A DNA stretch of 64,000 nt from Pseudomonas sp. 30_B (GCF_017491605.1 NZ_JAFGYY010000001.1:186001-250000); one strand, 5' to 3'; numbered from the stretch's first letter, positions 47,493 to 55,942 are shown. Translations and numbers: made by a program. Notes: a model not told the origin generated them from the sequence alone.

Positions 47493-48803
47493 ATGTTCAG
47501 CCCGCTCGTCACCTTTCCCGCGCTCTATACCGCCACGCTGCTGATGCTCGCCGGCTCCGGCCTGTTCACCACCTACATGGGCCTGCGCCTGACCCAGGAA
47601 GGGGTGGGCGACCTGTGGGTCGGTGGCCTGATGGCCGCCTATTACTTCGGCCTGGTCTGCGGCGGCAAGTTCGGCCACAAGCTGATCGCCAGCTTCGGCC
47701 ACATCCGTTCCTACGTTGCGTGCGCAGGCCTGGCGACGGTGATCGTGCTGATCCACGCGCTGGTCTCGCAGCTGGAGGTCTGGGTCGTGCTGCGCTTCGT
47801 GATGGGCGCGGTGATGATGAACCAGTACATGGTGATCGAGAGCTGGCTCAACGAGCAGGCCGAGTCGCGCCAGCGCGGCAAGGTGTTCGCCGGCTACATG
47901 GTGGCGGTGGATGCCGGCCTGGTGGTCGGCCAGGGCCTGCTGGCGCTGAGCCCGGCGCTGGACTACAAGCCGCTGCTGCTGGTCGCCATCTGCTTCTCCT
48001 CCTGCCTGATCCCGCTGGCGCTGACCCGCCGGGTGCACCCGGCCAAGCTGGTGGCCGCGCCGCTGGAGATCGGCTTCTTCTGGAAGCGCGTGCCGCAGTC
48101 GCTGGGCACCATCTTCGTCGCCGGCCTGATGATCGGCGCCTTCTACGGCCTGGCGCCGGTGTATGCGGCGCGCAACGGCCTGGATACCTCGCAGTCGAGC
48201 CTGTTCGTCGGCATCTGCATCATCGCCGGCTTCTGTTCGCAATGGCCGCTGGGCTGGCTGTCGGACCGGATGAACCGCAGCTGGCTGATCCGTGGCAATG
48301 CGCTGTTGCTGTGCGTCGCGGCCGTGCCGATGTGGGGGCTGGTGCAGTTGCCGTATCACCTGCTGCTGGCCAACGGCTTCGTCACCGGCATGTTGCTGTT
48401 CACCCTCTATCCGCTGGCAGTGGCGCTGGCCAACGACCACGTCGAACAACCGCGCCGCGTGGCGCTTTCGGCGATGCTGCTGACCACCTACGGCGTCGGC
48501 GCCTGCATCGGCCCGCTGTTCGCCGGCGCGATGATGCGCCACTTCGGTCCGGGCATGTTCTACATGCTGGTGTCGGCCTATGCGCTGCTGCTGATCTTCT
48601 GGGTGCAGCCCCGCCGCGTCACCGATCTGCACCGCGTCGACGAGGCGCCGCTGCACCATGTGCCGATGCCTGACACCGTCAGCCCGATGTCCGCAGCGCT
48701 CGATCCGCGTGTCGAGGAAGTGCCGGAGGAGCTGGTGGTGGAAGCACCGCCCACCATCGGCCGCTCCGACGGCGCGCCGGACGGCCCTGAAACCAGGGGC
48801 TGA
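47493..48803 (+). CDS. MFS transporter, YcaD-like
   Basis: A 436-residue twelve-helix transporter with a YcaD-type N-terminus (LTQEGVGDLWVGGLMAAYYFGLVCGG) and the MFS loop GWLSDRMNRSWLI between helices 8 and 9. The C-terminal 60 residues form an acidic, Pro-rich cytoplasmic tail. Substrate is unknown. A terminator follows at 48859. Confidence 0.9.
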   Translation: MFSPLVTFPALYTATLLMLAGSGLFTTYMGLRLTQEGVGDLWVGGLMAAYYFGLVCGGKFGHKLIASFGHIRSYVACAGLATVIVLIHALVSQLEVWVVLRFVMGAVMMNQYMVIESWLNEQAESRQRGKVFAGYMVAVDAGLVVGQGLLALSPALDYKPLLLVAICFSSCLIPLALTRRVHPAKLVAAPLEIGFFWKRVPQSLGTIFVAGLMIGAFYGLAPVYAARNGLDTSQSSLFVGICIIAGFCSQWPLGWLSDRMNRSWLIRGNALLLCVAAVPMWGLVQLPYHLLLANGFVTGMLLFTLYPLAVALANDHVEQPRRVALSAMLLTTYGVGACIGPLFAGAMMRHFGPGMFYMLVSAYALLLIFWVQPRRVTDLHRVDEAPLHHVPMPDTVSPMSAALDPRVEEVPEELVVEAPPTIGRSDGAPDGPETRG

Positions 48804-48858
48804 CTGGCCGGGCCTGCTTCCCGGAAAATGCCTCCCCGATGCGGGCGGCACACATAAG

Positions 48859-48884
48859 AAAGCCCGGCATGAGCCGGGCTTTTC
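48859..48884. terminator. Bidirectional terminator, downstream of repeat-protein gene 1
   Basis: AAAGCCCGGC / GCCGGGCTTTT with an ATGA loop. It ends the MFS gene on the plus strand and the first repeat-protein gene on the minus strand. An almost identical copy, with the same flank TGTCGCCTTGCGGCGTA, lies at 49628 downstream of the second repeat-protein gene. Confidence 0.88.
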
Positions 48885-48903
48885 TGTCGCCTTGCGGCGT
48901 AGA

Positions 48904-49350
48904 TCAGACTTTCAGGTGAGCGTCGAAGACGGTGTCGCCACCGGACTCGGCAACCATGTTGTCGTGCAGGCGATCGACGCTGTGCTCCGAACCATTCTCG
49001 GCAACGCGGGCTTCATCACCCATCTGCTTGTGCAGGCGGTCGATGGTGCGGTCGGAACCGTTTTCGGCAACGCGGGCTTCGTCGCCCATTTGCTTGTGCA
49101 GGCGGTCGATGGTGCGCTCGGAGCCATTGTCGGCGACGCGGGCTTCATCACCCATCTGCTTGTGCAGACGGTCGATGGTGCGTTCGGAACCGTTGGCAGC
49201 AACGTGATCTTCAACTTTCTGCTGCTGAAGCTGGTGTTCGTGCTGGTGGGTGGCGCGCGGGCCGTTGTTCAGGATGGCCGGTGCGGCGAAGGCGGCACTG
49301 GCGGTCATCAGGGAAGTGAGTGCAAGGCTGAGGGCGATCTGACGTTTCAT
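48904..49350 (-). CDS. Secreted tandem-repeat protein 1 (22-residue units)
   Basis: A 148-residue protein with a signal peptide (MKRQIALSLALTSLMTASAAFA), so it is predicted periplasmic or secreted. After a short Gln/His-rich linker, residues 50-115 are three 22-residue units of VA(A/D/E)NGS(E/D)RTIDRLHKQMG plus DEAR. A diverged fourth unit and the tail VAESGGDTVFDAHLK follow. Each unit looks like a short loop plus an amphipathic helix. No Cys is present. It is a paralogue of the next gene, with the same tail, terminator and upstream element. The function is unknown; it faintly recalls small Pseudomonas periplasmic proteins with AEGGSDR-type repeats. Confidence 0.85.
   Translation of the reverse strand: MKRQIALSLALTSLMTASAAFAAPAILNNGPRATHQHEHQLQQQKVEDHVAANGSERTIDRLHKQMGDEARVADNGSERTIDRLHKQMGDEARVAENGSDRTIDRLHKQMGDEARVAENGSEHSVDRLHDNMVAESGGDTVFDAHLKV
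49006..49203. repeat. Three tandem 66-bp coding repeats
   Basis: These encode residues 50-115 of secreted repeat protein 1. The three 66-bp units are nearly identical at DNA level as well, suggesting recent expansion. Confidence 0.85.
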
Positions 49351-49411
49351 TTTAAGTGGCTCCGAAGGGGGGGAGGAAGTTCTTGGCTACGGGTTCATTT
49401 TCCCTTCGGAT

Positions 49412-49431
49412 TAATCGATTTAAAAACGATG
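49412..49431. promoter_or_regulatory. Conserved upstream element of repeat-protein gene 1
   Basis: TAATCGATTTAAAAACGATG lies 62 bases upstream of the start codon (minus-strand gene) and recurs with one change at 50346 upstream of the paralogue. It contains an inverted ATCG/CGAT pair. The region 49351-49627 around it is A+T-rich and has no gene. Confidence 0.55.
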
Positions 49432-49627
49432 TACCTCAATAGAGTGGATCAACGTCATCGATTATTTAGCCGGCTAATTTCTACTATCGCTGTCGCTGAT
49501 GGAGCGACGAAAAGCGCTCTGGAACGGCGCTTTCAGGGAATGCATCCGGTGGGGTGGGCAGGATGTCGTTAGGACGCTGAATTGCCCATGCTGATAGCGC
49601 TGCTGCCGTTGAGAGCGGAAGGGCATA

Positions 49628-49655
49628 AGAAAGCCCGGCATGGCCGGGCTTTTCT
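49628..49655. terminator. Terminator downstream of repeat-protein gene 2
   Basis: AAGAAAGCCCGGC / GCCGGGCTTTTC with a short loop; duplicated version of the terminator at 48859 with the same downstream flank. Confidence 0.85.
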
Positions 49656-49680
49656 GTCGCCTTGCGGCGTACTGCGTGGA

Positions 49681-50286
49681 TCAGGCCTTCAGGTGGGCGT
49701 CGAAGACGGTATCGCCACCGGACTCGGCGACCATGTTGCCGTGCAGGCGGTCGATGGTCTGGCTGGAGCCGTTTTCGGCCACGTTCATTTCCTGGTGCAG
49801 GCGATCAACCGACTGGCTGGAGCCGTTCTCGGCGACACCCAGTTCTTTGTGCAGGCGGTCGACGCTCTGGTTGGAGCCGTTTTCGGCCACGTTCATTTCC
49901 TGGTGCAGGCGATCAACCGACTGGCTGGAGCCGTTCTCGGCAACACCCAGTTCCTTGTGCAGGCGGTCGACGCTCTGGTTGGAGCCGTTTTCGGCCACGT
50001 TCATTTCTTGGTGCAGGCGGTCAACCGACTGGCTCGAACCATTCTCGGCAACACCCAGCTGCTTGTGCAGACGGTCGATCGATTGGCTGGAGCCGTTCTC
50101 GGCGATTCGGGCCTTGGCCGCGTCCAGTTGTTTCTGTTGTTGATCCAGGGTGCGTTCGGCACCGTCCTGGACCAGCATCTGAACCTGGCTGGCGTTCACC
50201 GCCGGGGATTCCTGCTGGGTACCGGCGAAGGCGGCATTGGCGGCAAGTACGGAGAGGGCAAAGCCAAGTACGAGAGTGCGTTTCAT
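49681..50286 (-). CDS. Secreted tandem-repeat protein 2 (18-residue units)
   Basis: A 201-residue paralogue of the preceding gene. A signal peptide (MKRTLVLGFALSVLAANAAFA) and a 40-residue N-terminal domain come first. Six full 18-residue units of VAENGS(S/N)QSVDRLH(Q/K)E(M/L)(N/G) and a seventh partial one follow (residues 61-185), then the shared tail VAESGGDTVFDAHLK. Units alternate HQEMN and HKELG types, giving a 36-residue higher-order period; residues 97-132 and 133-168 are identical. No Cys and no enzyme motif are present. The function is unknown. Co-duplication with gene 1 suggests both are regulated and used together. Confidence 0.85.
   Translation of the reverse strand: MKRTLVLGFALSVLAANAAFAGTQQESPAVNASQVQMLVQDGAERTLDQQQKQLDAAKARIAENGSSQSIDRLHKQLGVAENGSSQSVDRLHQEMNVAENGSNQSVDRLHKELGVAENGSSQSVDRLHQEMNVAENGSNQSVDRLHKELGVAENGSSQSVDRLHQEMNVAENGSSQTIDRLHGNMVAESGGDTVFDAHLKA
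49732..50106. repeat. Tandem 54-bp coding repeats with 108-bp superperiod
   Basis: These encode residues 61-185 of secreted repeat protein 2. Two adjacent 108-bp blocks are almost identical in DNA, a sign of recent duplication and probable copy-number variability. Confidence 0.88.
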
Positions 50287-50345
50287 GATTCGGCTCCAGA
50301 AAGAGTGGGGAGTTCGTTGGACACGGACTCAGTATCAGTTCTGGA

Positions 50346-50365
50346 TAATCGATTGAAAAACGATG
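50346..50365. promoter_or_regulatory. Conserved upstream element of repeat-protein gene 2
   Basis: TAATCGATTGAAAAACGATG lies 60 bases upstream of the start codon, the same place as its near-copy at 49412. The surrounding region 50370-50510 is very A+T-rich for this genome (runs such as GTTTATTTAGTTGTTTAAAAA) and may be a silenced or curved promoter region. No gene is visible from 50287 to 50718. Confidence 0.55.
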
Positions 50366-50718
50366 CCGGAAGATAGTCTGTATCGATGTCGATGATTGTT
50401 TATTTAGTTGTTTAAAAACAGCTAGTTAGTTTTCTTTAATGACTTGTATCAATGGCTTTGATGTCGATTATCGGTGTTATCGTTAATATCTAATTAATGG
50501 ATTAATTGGCGGGGAGGCACTCTGGAACGCCCTTTTGCGGCTCCTTCGCTGTCGATCGCGGGAGATTTACCCCGCAATCGGTGGTCCAACCTCACGGGCC
50601 GAGGGAGAATGCCGGCGCGGCGGGCTGCCTTGGTCCGTGCTTTCATCGCAAACCATGCAGCGGGTCTGGCGCGGGGATGCCAGGCCTTTCACCGACGCGG
50701 CAACCAGGGAGTTCACGT

Positions 50719-52797
50719 ATGACGCGCGGCCGGAAAATCTGCCTTTGGACCTTTACCGGCATCGTCGCGCTCTTTGCGGCCCTGCTGGTCTTCATCGCCA
50801 CCTTCGACTGGAATCAGGTGAAGCCGATGATCAACGAGAAGGTGAGCGCCGAACTGGGGCGCCCCTTCGCCATCAACGGCGACCTGCAGGTGCTCTGGCG
50901 CACCGAGCCGGAGGAGGGTGGCTGGCGCGCGCTGGTGCCCTGGCCGCATTTCAGCGCTGCCGACATCACCCTGGGCAATCCAGACTGGGCTTCCGGCAAG
51001 ACCCCGCAATTCGCCAGCCTGGAAAAGGTCGAGTTCCGCCTGGCCCCGCTGCCGCTGCTCTGGCAGACCGTGAGCATCCCGCAGATCATCCTCACCCGCC
51101 CCAGCGCCGACCTGCTGCGCCTGGCCGATGGCCGCGCGACCTGGACGTTCGAGTTGCCGAAGAAAGAGACGGAGGCCAACCCCGAACCCTCGCCGTGGAA
51201 GCTGGATATCGGCGAGATCGGCTTCGACAAGGGCCGCATCACCCTCGACGACCAGAGCCTCAAGACCCGCCTGGAATTGCTGGTCGACCCGCTCGGCAAA
51301 CCGGTGCCCTTCGGCCAGTTGGCCGGCAAGGCGCTGGCCGGGGCGAACGCGGCACCGACCCAGGACTATGTGTTCGGCTGGAAGCTCAAGGGACAGTACA
51401 AGGGGCTGCCGCTCAGCGGCTCGGGCAAGGTGGGCGGCATGCTGGCCCTGCAGGATGCCGCCAGGCCTTTCCCGGTGCAGGCGGATATCACTGCTGGCAG
51501 CACCCGTGCCAGCGTGGTCGGCAGACTGACCGACCCGCTCAACCTCGGCGCGCTCGACCTGCGCCTGAAACTGGCCGGCAGCAGCATGGCCAACCTGTTC
51601 CCGCTCACCGGCGTGACCCTGCCCGATACCCCGGCCTACGAGACCGACGGCCGCCTCAGCGCGCAGCTGAAGGACCCCGCCGGCGCGACCTTCCATTACG
51701 ACGACTTCAACGGCAAGGTCGGCGGCAGCGATCTCCACGGCAGCCTGGTATTCGTCAATCACCCGCCACGCCCGAAGCTCTCCGGCAAGCTGCGTTCCGA
51801 ACAACTGCGGATGGTCGACCTGGGCCCGCTGATCGGCGCAGACTCGAACAAGGCCAAGCAGGCGCGTGGCCAGGCCACCCGCCAGCCGGCGGACAAGGTG
51901 CTGCCGGTGGAAGCGTTCCGCACCGAGCGCTGGCGCGCGATGGACGCCGACGTGGAGTTCACCGGCAAGCGCATCGTGCACAGCGACAAGCTGCCGCTCA
52001 GCGATCTCTACACCCACCTGGTGCTCGACGATGGCCTGCTCACCCTGGAGCCGCTGCGCTTCGGCGTGGCCGGCGGCACCCTGGATTCGCACATCCGCCT
52101 GGACGGCGGCAAGACGCCCATGCAAAGCCGCGTCGAGCTCAAGGCGCGCAGCTTCAAGCTCAAGCAACTGTTCCCCAGCTTCGCGCCGATGCAGACCAGT
52201 CTTGGCGAGCTCAACGGCGATGCCGCGCTCAGCGGCACCGGCAATTCGGTGGCGAGCATCCTCGGCGGCGCCAACGGGCAGATGAAGCTGCTGATGAATG
52301 ACGGACGGATCAGCAAGGGCCTGATGGAGATCGCCGGCCTCAACGTCGGCAACTACGTGGTGGCCAAGATGTTTGGCGACGACGAGGTGAAGATCAACTG
52401 TGCTGCCGCCGACGTCGGTATCACCAAGGGCCTGGCGGAACCCCGGGTGTTCGTGTTCGACACCGAGAACGCCATCATCAACGTGCAGGGCACCGCCAAC
52501 TTCGCCACCGAGCAACTGGACCTGGACGTGATTCCCGAGAGCAAGGGGCTGCGCATCTTCTCGCTGCGTTCGCCGCTCTACGTCCAGGGCGCCTTCAAGA
52601 ATCCCCGTGCGGGGGTGCACAGCGGGCCGCTGGTGCTGCGCGGCGCGGGGATGGTCGCGCTGGGCGTGGCCTTTGCGCCGGCGGCGGCCCTGCTCGCTCT
52701 GGTGGCGCCCAGTCAGAAGGACGAGAACCAGTGCGGGCCGCTGCTGCAGCAGATGAAGCAGCCGGCAAAGGCGCCGGCGCCCGGCAAGCGTCAGTAG
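50719..52797 (+). CDS. AsmA family protein
   Basis: A 692-residue protein with one N-terminal membrane segment (ICLWTFTGIVALFAALLVFIATF) and an AsmA-type periplasmic body (DWNQVKPMINEKVSAELGRPFAI, later LEKVEFRLAPLPLLWQTVSIPQI). The C-terminal AsmA_2-like region contains MNDGRISKGLMEIAGLNVGNYV. AsmA/TamB-type proteins are beta-groove bridges implicated in phospholipid transport to the outer membrane. I chose ATG 50719 because it directly precedes the membrane segment. Its stop overlaps that of the convergent downstream gene by seven bases. Confidence 0.9.
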   Translation: MTRGRKICLWTFTGIVALFAALLVFIATFDWNQVKPMINEKVSAELGRPFAINGDLQVLWRTEPEEGGWRALVPWPHFSAADITLGNPDWASGKTPQFASLEKVEFRLAPLPLLWQTVSIPQIILTRPSADLLRLADGRATWTFELPKKETEANPEPSPWKLDIGEIGFDKGRITLDDQSLKTRLELLVDPLGKPVPFGQLAGKALAGANAAPTQDYVFGWKLKGQYKGLPLSGSGKVGGMLALQDAARPFPVQADITAGSTRASVVGRLTDPLNLGALDLRLKLAGSSMANLFPLTGVTLPDTPAYETDGRLSAQLKDPAGATFHYDDFNGKVGGSDLHGSLVFVNHPPRPKLSGKLRSEQLRMVDLGPLIGADSNKAKQARGQATRQPADKVLPVEAFRTERWRAMDADVEFTGKRIVHSDKLPLSDLYTHLVLDDGLLTLEPLRFGVAGGTLDSHIRLDGGKTPMQSRVELKARSFKLKQLFPSFAPMQTSLGELNGDAALSGTGNSVASILGGANGQMKLLMNDGRISKGLMEIAGLNVGNYVVAKMFGDDEVKINCAAADVGITKGLAEPRVFVFDTENAIINVQGTANFATEQLDLDVIPESKGLRIFSLRSPLYVQGAFKNPRAGVHSGPLVLRGAGMVALGVAFAPAAALLALVAPSQKDENQCGPLLQQMKQPAKAPAPGKRQ

Positions 52798-53246
52798 ATC
52801 GGAACGTACAGGTCGGTTTCCGAGGCCGGGTTCTCCGGGCCGAGGAAGCGCTCGGTGTAGCGTTCCAGGTCGATGCCCTTGCGCGGGGTCAGGCCGAGGC
52901 GGCCGAGCAGGCTGGAATAGATGCCCTGGAAGCTGTCGGCGATCCCCTGTACCGGGCCCACGTGGGTGAACACGGCGTACTTCTGCGCCGGCACCTCGAA
53001 CTTCAGCATGCCCTCGGGGACCTCGGCGTCGGCTTTCACCGGCAATGCCGCGATGTAGTGGAATTCGCCGCCCGGCAGCTGGGCGCACACGCCATAGGCG
53101 TGCTTGTCCTGCGGGTTGGCGCTGATTTCATGCTCGCGCGGCAGGAAGCGCTGCCAGAGCTGGCCGATGCTGTCGCCGGGGGCGCTGCCCCGGTAGTCCA
53201 TGCCCACCACGGTGAAGGCGGGCAACTCGACGATCCTGTGTTTCAT
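52791..53246 (-). CDS. GyrI-like / AraC effector-binding domain protein
   Basis: A 151-residue stand-alone effector-binding domain of the GyrI/SbmC fold: IVELPAFTVVGMDYRG at the N-terminus, GEFHYIAALPVKADAEVPEGM, KYAVFTHVGPVQGI and FQGIYSSLLGRLGLTP. A conserved acidic residue near the C-terminus (ERF, then DLYVPIY) is in place. Such proteins bind small hydrophobic or cationic compounds, or inhibit gyrase in enterics; the ligand here is unknown. The ATG at 53246 is chosen; AAGGAG lies upstream. Confidence 0.88.
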   Translation of the reverse strand: MKHRIVELPAFTVVGMDYRGSAPGDSIGQLWQRFLPREHEISANPQDKHAYGVCAQLPGGEFHYIAALPVKADAEVPEGMLKFEVPAQKYAVFTHVGPVQGIADSFQGIYSSLLGRLGLTPRKGIDLERYTERFLGPENPASETDLYVPIY

Positions 53247-53357
53247 GGTGTGCGGCTCCTTGCTGGGTGATCGCATGATAGACGGCGGCGCATCGGAGTG
53301 AATATTTCCGCGCAGGGCCGGTCCACTCTCGGTAGACCTTCGAACAAGGAGATCGTC

Positions 53358-53792
53358 ATGCCACGTGGAGACAAGAGCCTGTACAGCGCGAGCCAGAAGC
53401 GCAAGGCGGCGCACATCGAAGAGAGCTACCGGCACCTGGGCATGAGCCGCGAGGAGGCCGAGGCGCTGGCCTGGGCCACGGTCAACCGCCAGGCCGGCGG
53501 TGGCGAGCGCAAGGGTGGTGGCGGCCAGCGCAAGAGCGAGGGCGCCAGGGCGGTGGCCCGCAGCGCCTCCGCGCGGCGTGCGGCGAAGACCCGCAAGGGC
53601 GTCTCAGCCAAAGCTGGCGGGCGAAGCCTGGCACTGCTGGCGGAACTGACCCGCGAGCAGCTGCTCGAGCGGGCCAGGCGCAAGGGCATCAGCGGTCGCT
53701 GGCGCATGCGCAAGGACGAGCTGATCGAGGCGCTCTGCGCTGAGTGGCGGAAGTCGGCCCTCATCCCTCAGGGGGAGGGGCGGCGGGGCTAA
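53358..53792 (+). CDS. Rho-N/SAP-type domain protein with basic linker
   Basis: A 144-residue basic protein starting at ATG 53358 (AAGGAG upstream). The N-terminus (MPRGDKSLYSASQKRKAAHI, then EESYRHLGMSREEAEALAWATVN) matches a small conserved domain often seen in stress-related soil-bacterial proteins. After an Arg/Lys/Ala/Gly-rich linker, the C-terminus (TREQLLERARRKGISGRWRM, then RKDELIEAL) is a Rho-N/SAP-like helix-extended-helix, likely DNA- or RNA-binding. Names such as plasmid stabilization protein have been attached to the family, without proof. Its stop overlaps osmE by four bases, convergently. Confidence 0.82.
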   Translation: MPRGDKSLYSASQKRKAAHIEESYRHLGMSREEAEALAWATVNRQAGGGERKGGGGQRKSEGARAVARSASARRAAKTRKGVSAKAGGRSLALLAELTREQLLERARRKGISGRWRMRKDELIEALCAEWRKSALIPQGEGRRG

Positions 53793-54127
53793 TTGCTTTC
53801 GCGACGCTCCAGTTCCGAGCAGGTCATGAAGCCCTTGCCGTCGACCTTGCCGGTATTGTCGAAGCTGACGTAATAGGCCTGCTGCTGGCCGTCCTTGTTG
53901 AGGATGTAGCTATTGCAGCTGCCAAGGCCCTTGGCGCGTTTCTGCGTGGACGAGGGCGTGCCGCCGATGCGCAGCACCTGTTCCTTGCTCATGCCCTTGT
54001 CGACATCGTGCACCAGCGGCGCGTCGCGGAAGGTGACGTAGTTGACCGGGTTCTGCACCTTGGTGTTCGAGGCGCAGCCCGCCAGCGATGCCAGCATGAT
54101 CAAGACCAGCAGTGATCGTTTGTCCAT
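53789..54127 (-). CDS. osmE: OsmE-like outer membrane lipoprotein
   Basis: A 112-residue lipoprotein (LASLAGC lipobox, Cys18) with a SmpA/OmlA (BamE) fold domain: VDKGMSKEQVLRIGGTPSS. Two further Cys (GSCNSY and MTCSEL) could form a disulfide. OsmE is osmotically induced and RpoS-linked in other bacteria. The ATG at 54127 has AAGGAG upstream. Confidence 0.88.
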   Translation of the reverse strand: MDKRSLLVLIMLASLAGCASNTKVQNPVNYVTFRDAPLVHDVDKGMSKEQVLRIGGTPSSTQKRAKGLGSCNSYILNKDGQQQAYYVSFDNTGKVDGKGFMTCSELERRESN

Positions 54128-54218
54128 GGTGCTCTCCTTGGTTCGAAGCGGCAGGGGTTGAGCAACGCACTTGCACAATTTGGAGCGGCGGCGCTGGCGA
54201 GCGTTCGAGAAAACTGCC

Positions 54219-54437
54219 CTATTGCGCGTCCTTCAGTGCGTCGTCCAGGCGTTGCTGTTCCTGCGCATTGACCTGATCGACCTGCTGCTTGAGCTGTTGC
54301 ATCTGCTGCTGGGCCTGTTGTGCCTGCTGGGCTTGCAGGCTGGCGACTGTGGTGGCGGTGGCGGCCGTTTCGCCCAGGCCGCAGGCGGTAAGTGCGCAGG
54401 ACAGGCTGGCGAGGACGGCGAGACGAAGGAGGGACAT
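54219..54437 (-). CDS. Small coiled-coil lipoprotein
   Basis: A 72-residue predicted lipoprotein: MSLLRLAVLASLSCALTAC gives a lipobox with Cys19. It is followed by a Gln-rich coiled coil (SLQAQQAQQAQQQMQQLKQQ, then VDQVNAQEQQRL). It resembles Lpp-like or DUF-type small envelope lipoproteins of Pseudomonas. An upstream TTG is possible but has no supporting Shine-Dalgarno. It lies 91 bases upstream of osmE on the same strand and may share its stress regulation. Confidence 0.75.
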   Translation of the reverse strand: MSLLRLAVLASLSCALTACGLGETAATATTVASLQAQQAQQAQQQMQQLKQQVDQVNAQEQQRLDDALKDAQ

Positions 54438-54566
54438 GGCGATATCCAGCGTGAGGTGGTGACTCTTCAACGCTAGCGCAAGGCGCGGCCGGCGTCAGTG
54501 CGCTCCGGCTCAATTCACGCCTGTCGATGGCCCCGGTCCTTACGGGCGAGGGGCCATCGGGCCTGT

Positions 54567-55832
54567 TCAGCCGTAACGCTTCATCGCCTCGATGGCCAGG
54601 CCGCTGCCGATCCCACCGAAGCGGTCGCCGTCGACATGACGGGCGTTGGGCAGCATGGCCGCCACGCTCTGGCGCAGCGCCGGCACGCCGGAGGAGCCGC
54701 CGGTGAAGAACACGGTGTCGACCCGCGCCGGGTCCACGTCGGCGGAATTGAGCAGCTCGCTGATACTGCCGCGCACGCGCTCCAGCAGCGGGCCGATGGC
54801 GCCTTCGAACAGCTCGCGGCTGAGCTCGGCCACCAGGCCCGGCTCGATGCGCGCGAGGTCGATGTCGCGCTGCTGGCTGTCGGACAGCTCGATCTTGCTC
54901 GCTTCCACCTGCATCGCCAGCCAGTGGCCGGCGCGCTGCTCGATGAGCTTGAACAGGCGGTCGATGCCGGTGGCGTCGACGATGTCGTAGCGCATGTTCT
55001 GCAGCGCCAGCTGGGACTTCTGCGCGTACACCGCGTTGATGGTGTGCCAGGTGGCGAGGTTGAGGTGGTAGCTGGTCGGCATGAAGGCATCGCTCTTCAT
55101 CTTGCTGCCGTAGCCAAACAGTGGCATTACGCCCTGGATGCTGAGCTGCTTGTCGAAGTCGGTACCGCCGATGTGCACGCCGCCGGTGGCGAGGATGTCG
55201 CCGTGGCGGTCGGCCACTTCGCGGCGCTCCGGCGCCAGGCGCACCAGGGAAAAGTCCGAGGTACCGCCGCCGATGTCGACGATCAGCACCAGCTCCTCGC
55301 GCTGGATGCTGCGCTCGTAGTCGAAGGCCGCGGCCAGCGGTTCGTACTGGAAGGAGACATCCTTGAAGCCGAGCTTCCGCGCCACGGCCACCAGGGTGTC
55401 CTGGGCTTCCTGGTCGGCCTTGGGATCGTCGTCGACGAAGAACACCGGACGGCCCAGCACCACCGAATCGAATTCGCGGCCGGCGACTCCTTCGGCACGC
55501 TTCTTCAACTCGCCGATGAACAGCCCGAGCAGGTCCTTGAACGGCATGGCGCTGCCCAGCACGGTGGTCTCGCTTTTGAGCAGCGAGGAGCCCAGCAGGC
55601 TTTTCAGCGAGCGCATCAGGCGCCCTTCATAGCCTTCCAGGTATTCGTGCAGGGCCAGGCGGCCGTATACCGGACGGCGTTCCTCGACATTGAAGAAGAT
55701 CACCGAGGGCAGGGTGATCTTGTCGTCTTCCAGGGCGATCAGCGGTTCGGTGTCCGGGCGCCACCAGCCGACGGTGGAGTTGGAGGTGCCGAAGTCGATG
55801 CCCAGGGCGCGGGCCGCAGTGGTCTGGAACAT
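54567..55832 (-). CDS. Hsp70-family ATPase, YegD-like
   Basis: A 421-residue protein containing only the actin-like ATPase half of Hsp70. The phosphate-1 motif is GIDFGTSNSTVGWW, followed by VLGRPVFFVDDDP, phosphate-2 LVLIVDIGGGTSDFSLVR, and the adenosine motif VFFTGGSSGVPALR. The substrate-binding domain and lid of DnaK are absent, as in YegD. Client and role are unknown. It is divergent from the oxaloacetate decarboxylase-type gene, with two palindromes in the 207-base gap. Confidence 0.9.
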   Translation of the reverse strand: MFQTTAARALGIDFGTSNSTVGWWRPDTEPLIALEDDKITLPSVIFFNVEERRPVYGRLALHEYLEGYEGRLMRSLKSLLGSSLLKSETTVLGSAMPFKDLLGLFIGELKKRAEGVAGREFDSVVLGRPVFFVDDDPKADQEAQDTLVAVARKLGFKDVSFQYEPLAAAFDYERSIQREELVLIVDIGGGTSDFSLVRLAPERREVADRHGDILATGGVHIGGTDFDKQLSIQGVMPLFGYGSKMKSDAFMPTSYHLNLATWHTINAVYAQKSQLALQNMRYDIVDATGIDRLFKLIEQRAGHWLAMQVEASKIELSDSQQRDIDLARIEPGLVAELSRELFEGAIGPLLERVRGSISELLNSADVDPARVDTVFFTGGSSGVPALRQSVAAMLPNARHVDGDRFGGIGSGLAIEAMKRYG

Positions 55833-55942
55833 GGTGCGCGGGTGTCCGGAGAAAAAACGGCCGCGCAGTTTACGCGAGCAGGCTGGGAAAGCCAGGGTAT
55901 CTGTCGGGAAACAATGGTGGTAAAGGGGCTTGGGGAGTAGCT

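Noticed and set aside
49732-50106. Regular spacing reminiscent of a CRISPR array
   Set aside because: The repeats are in-frame coding units of 54 bp with no unique spacers, inside a gene with a signal peptide; no cas genes are nearby.
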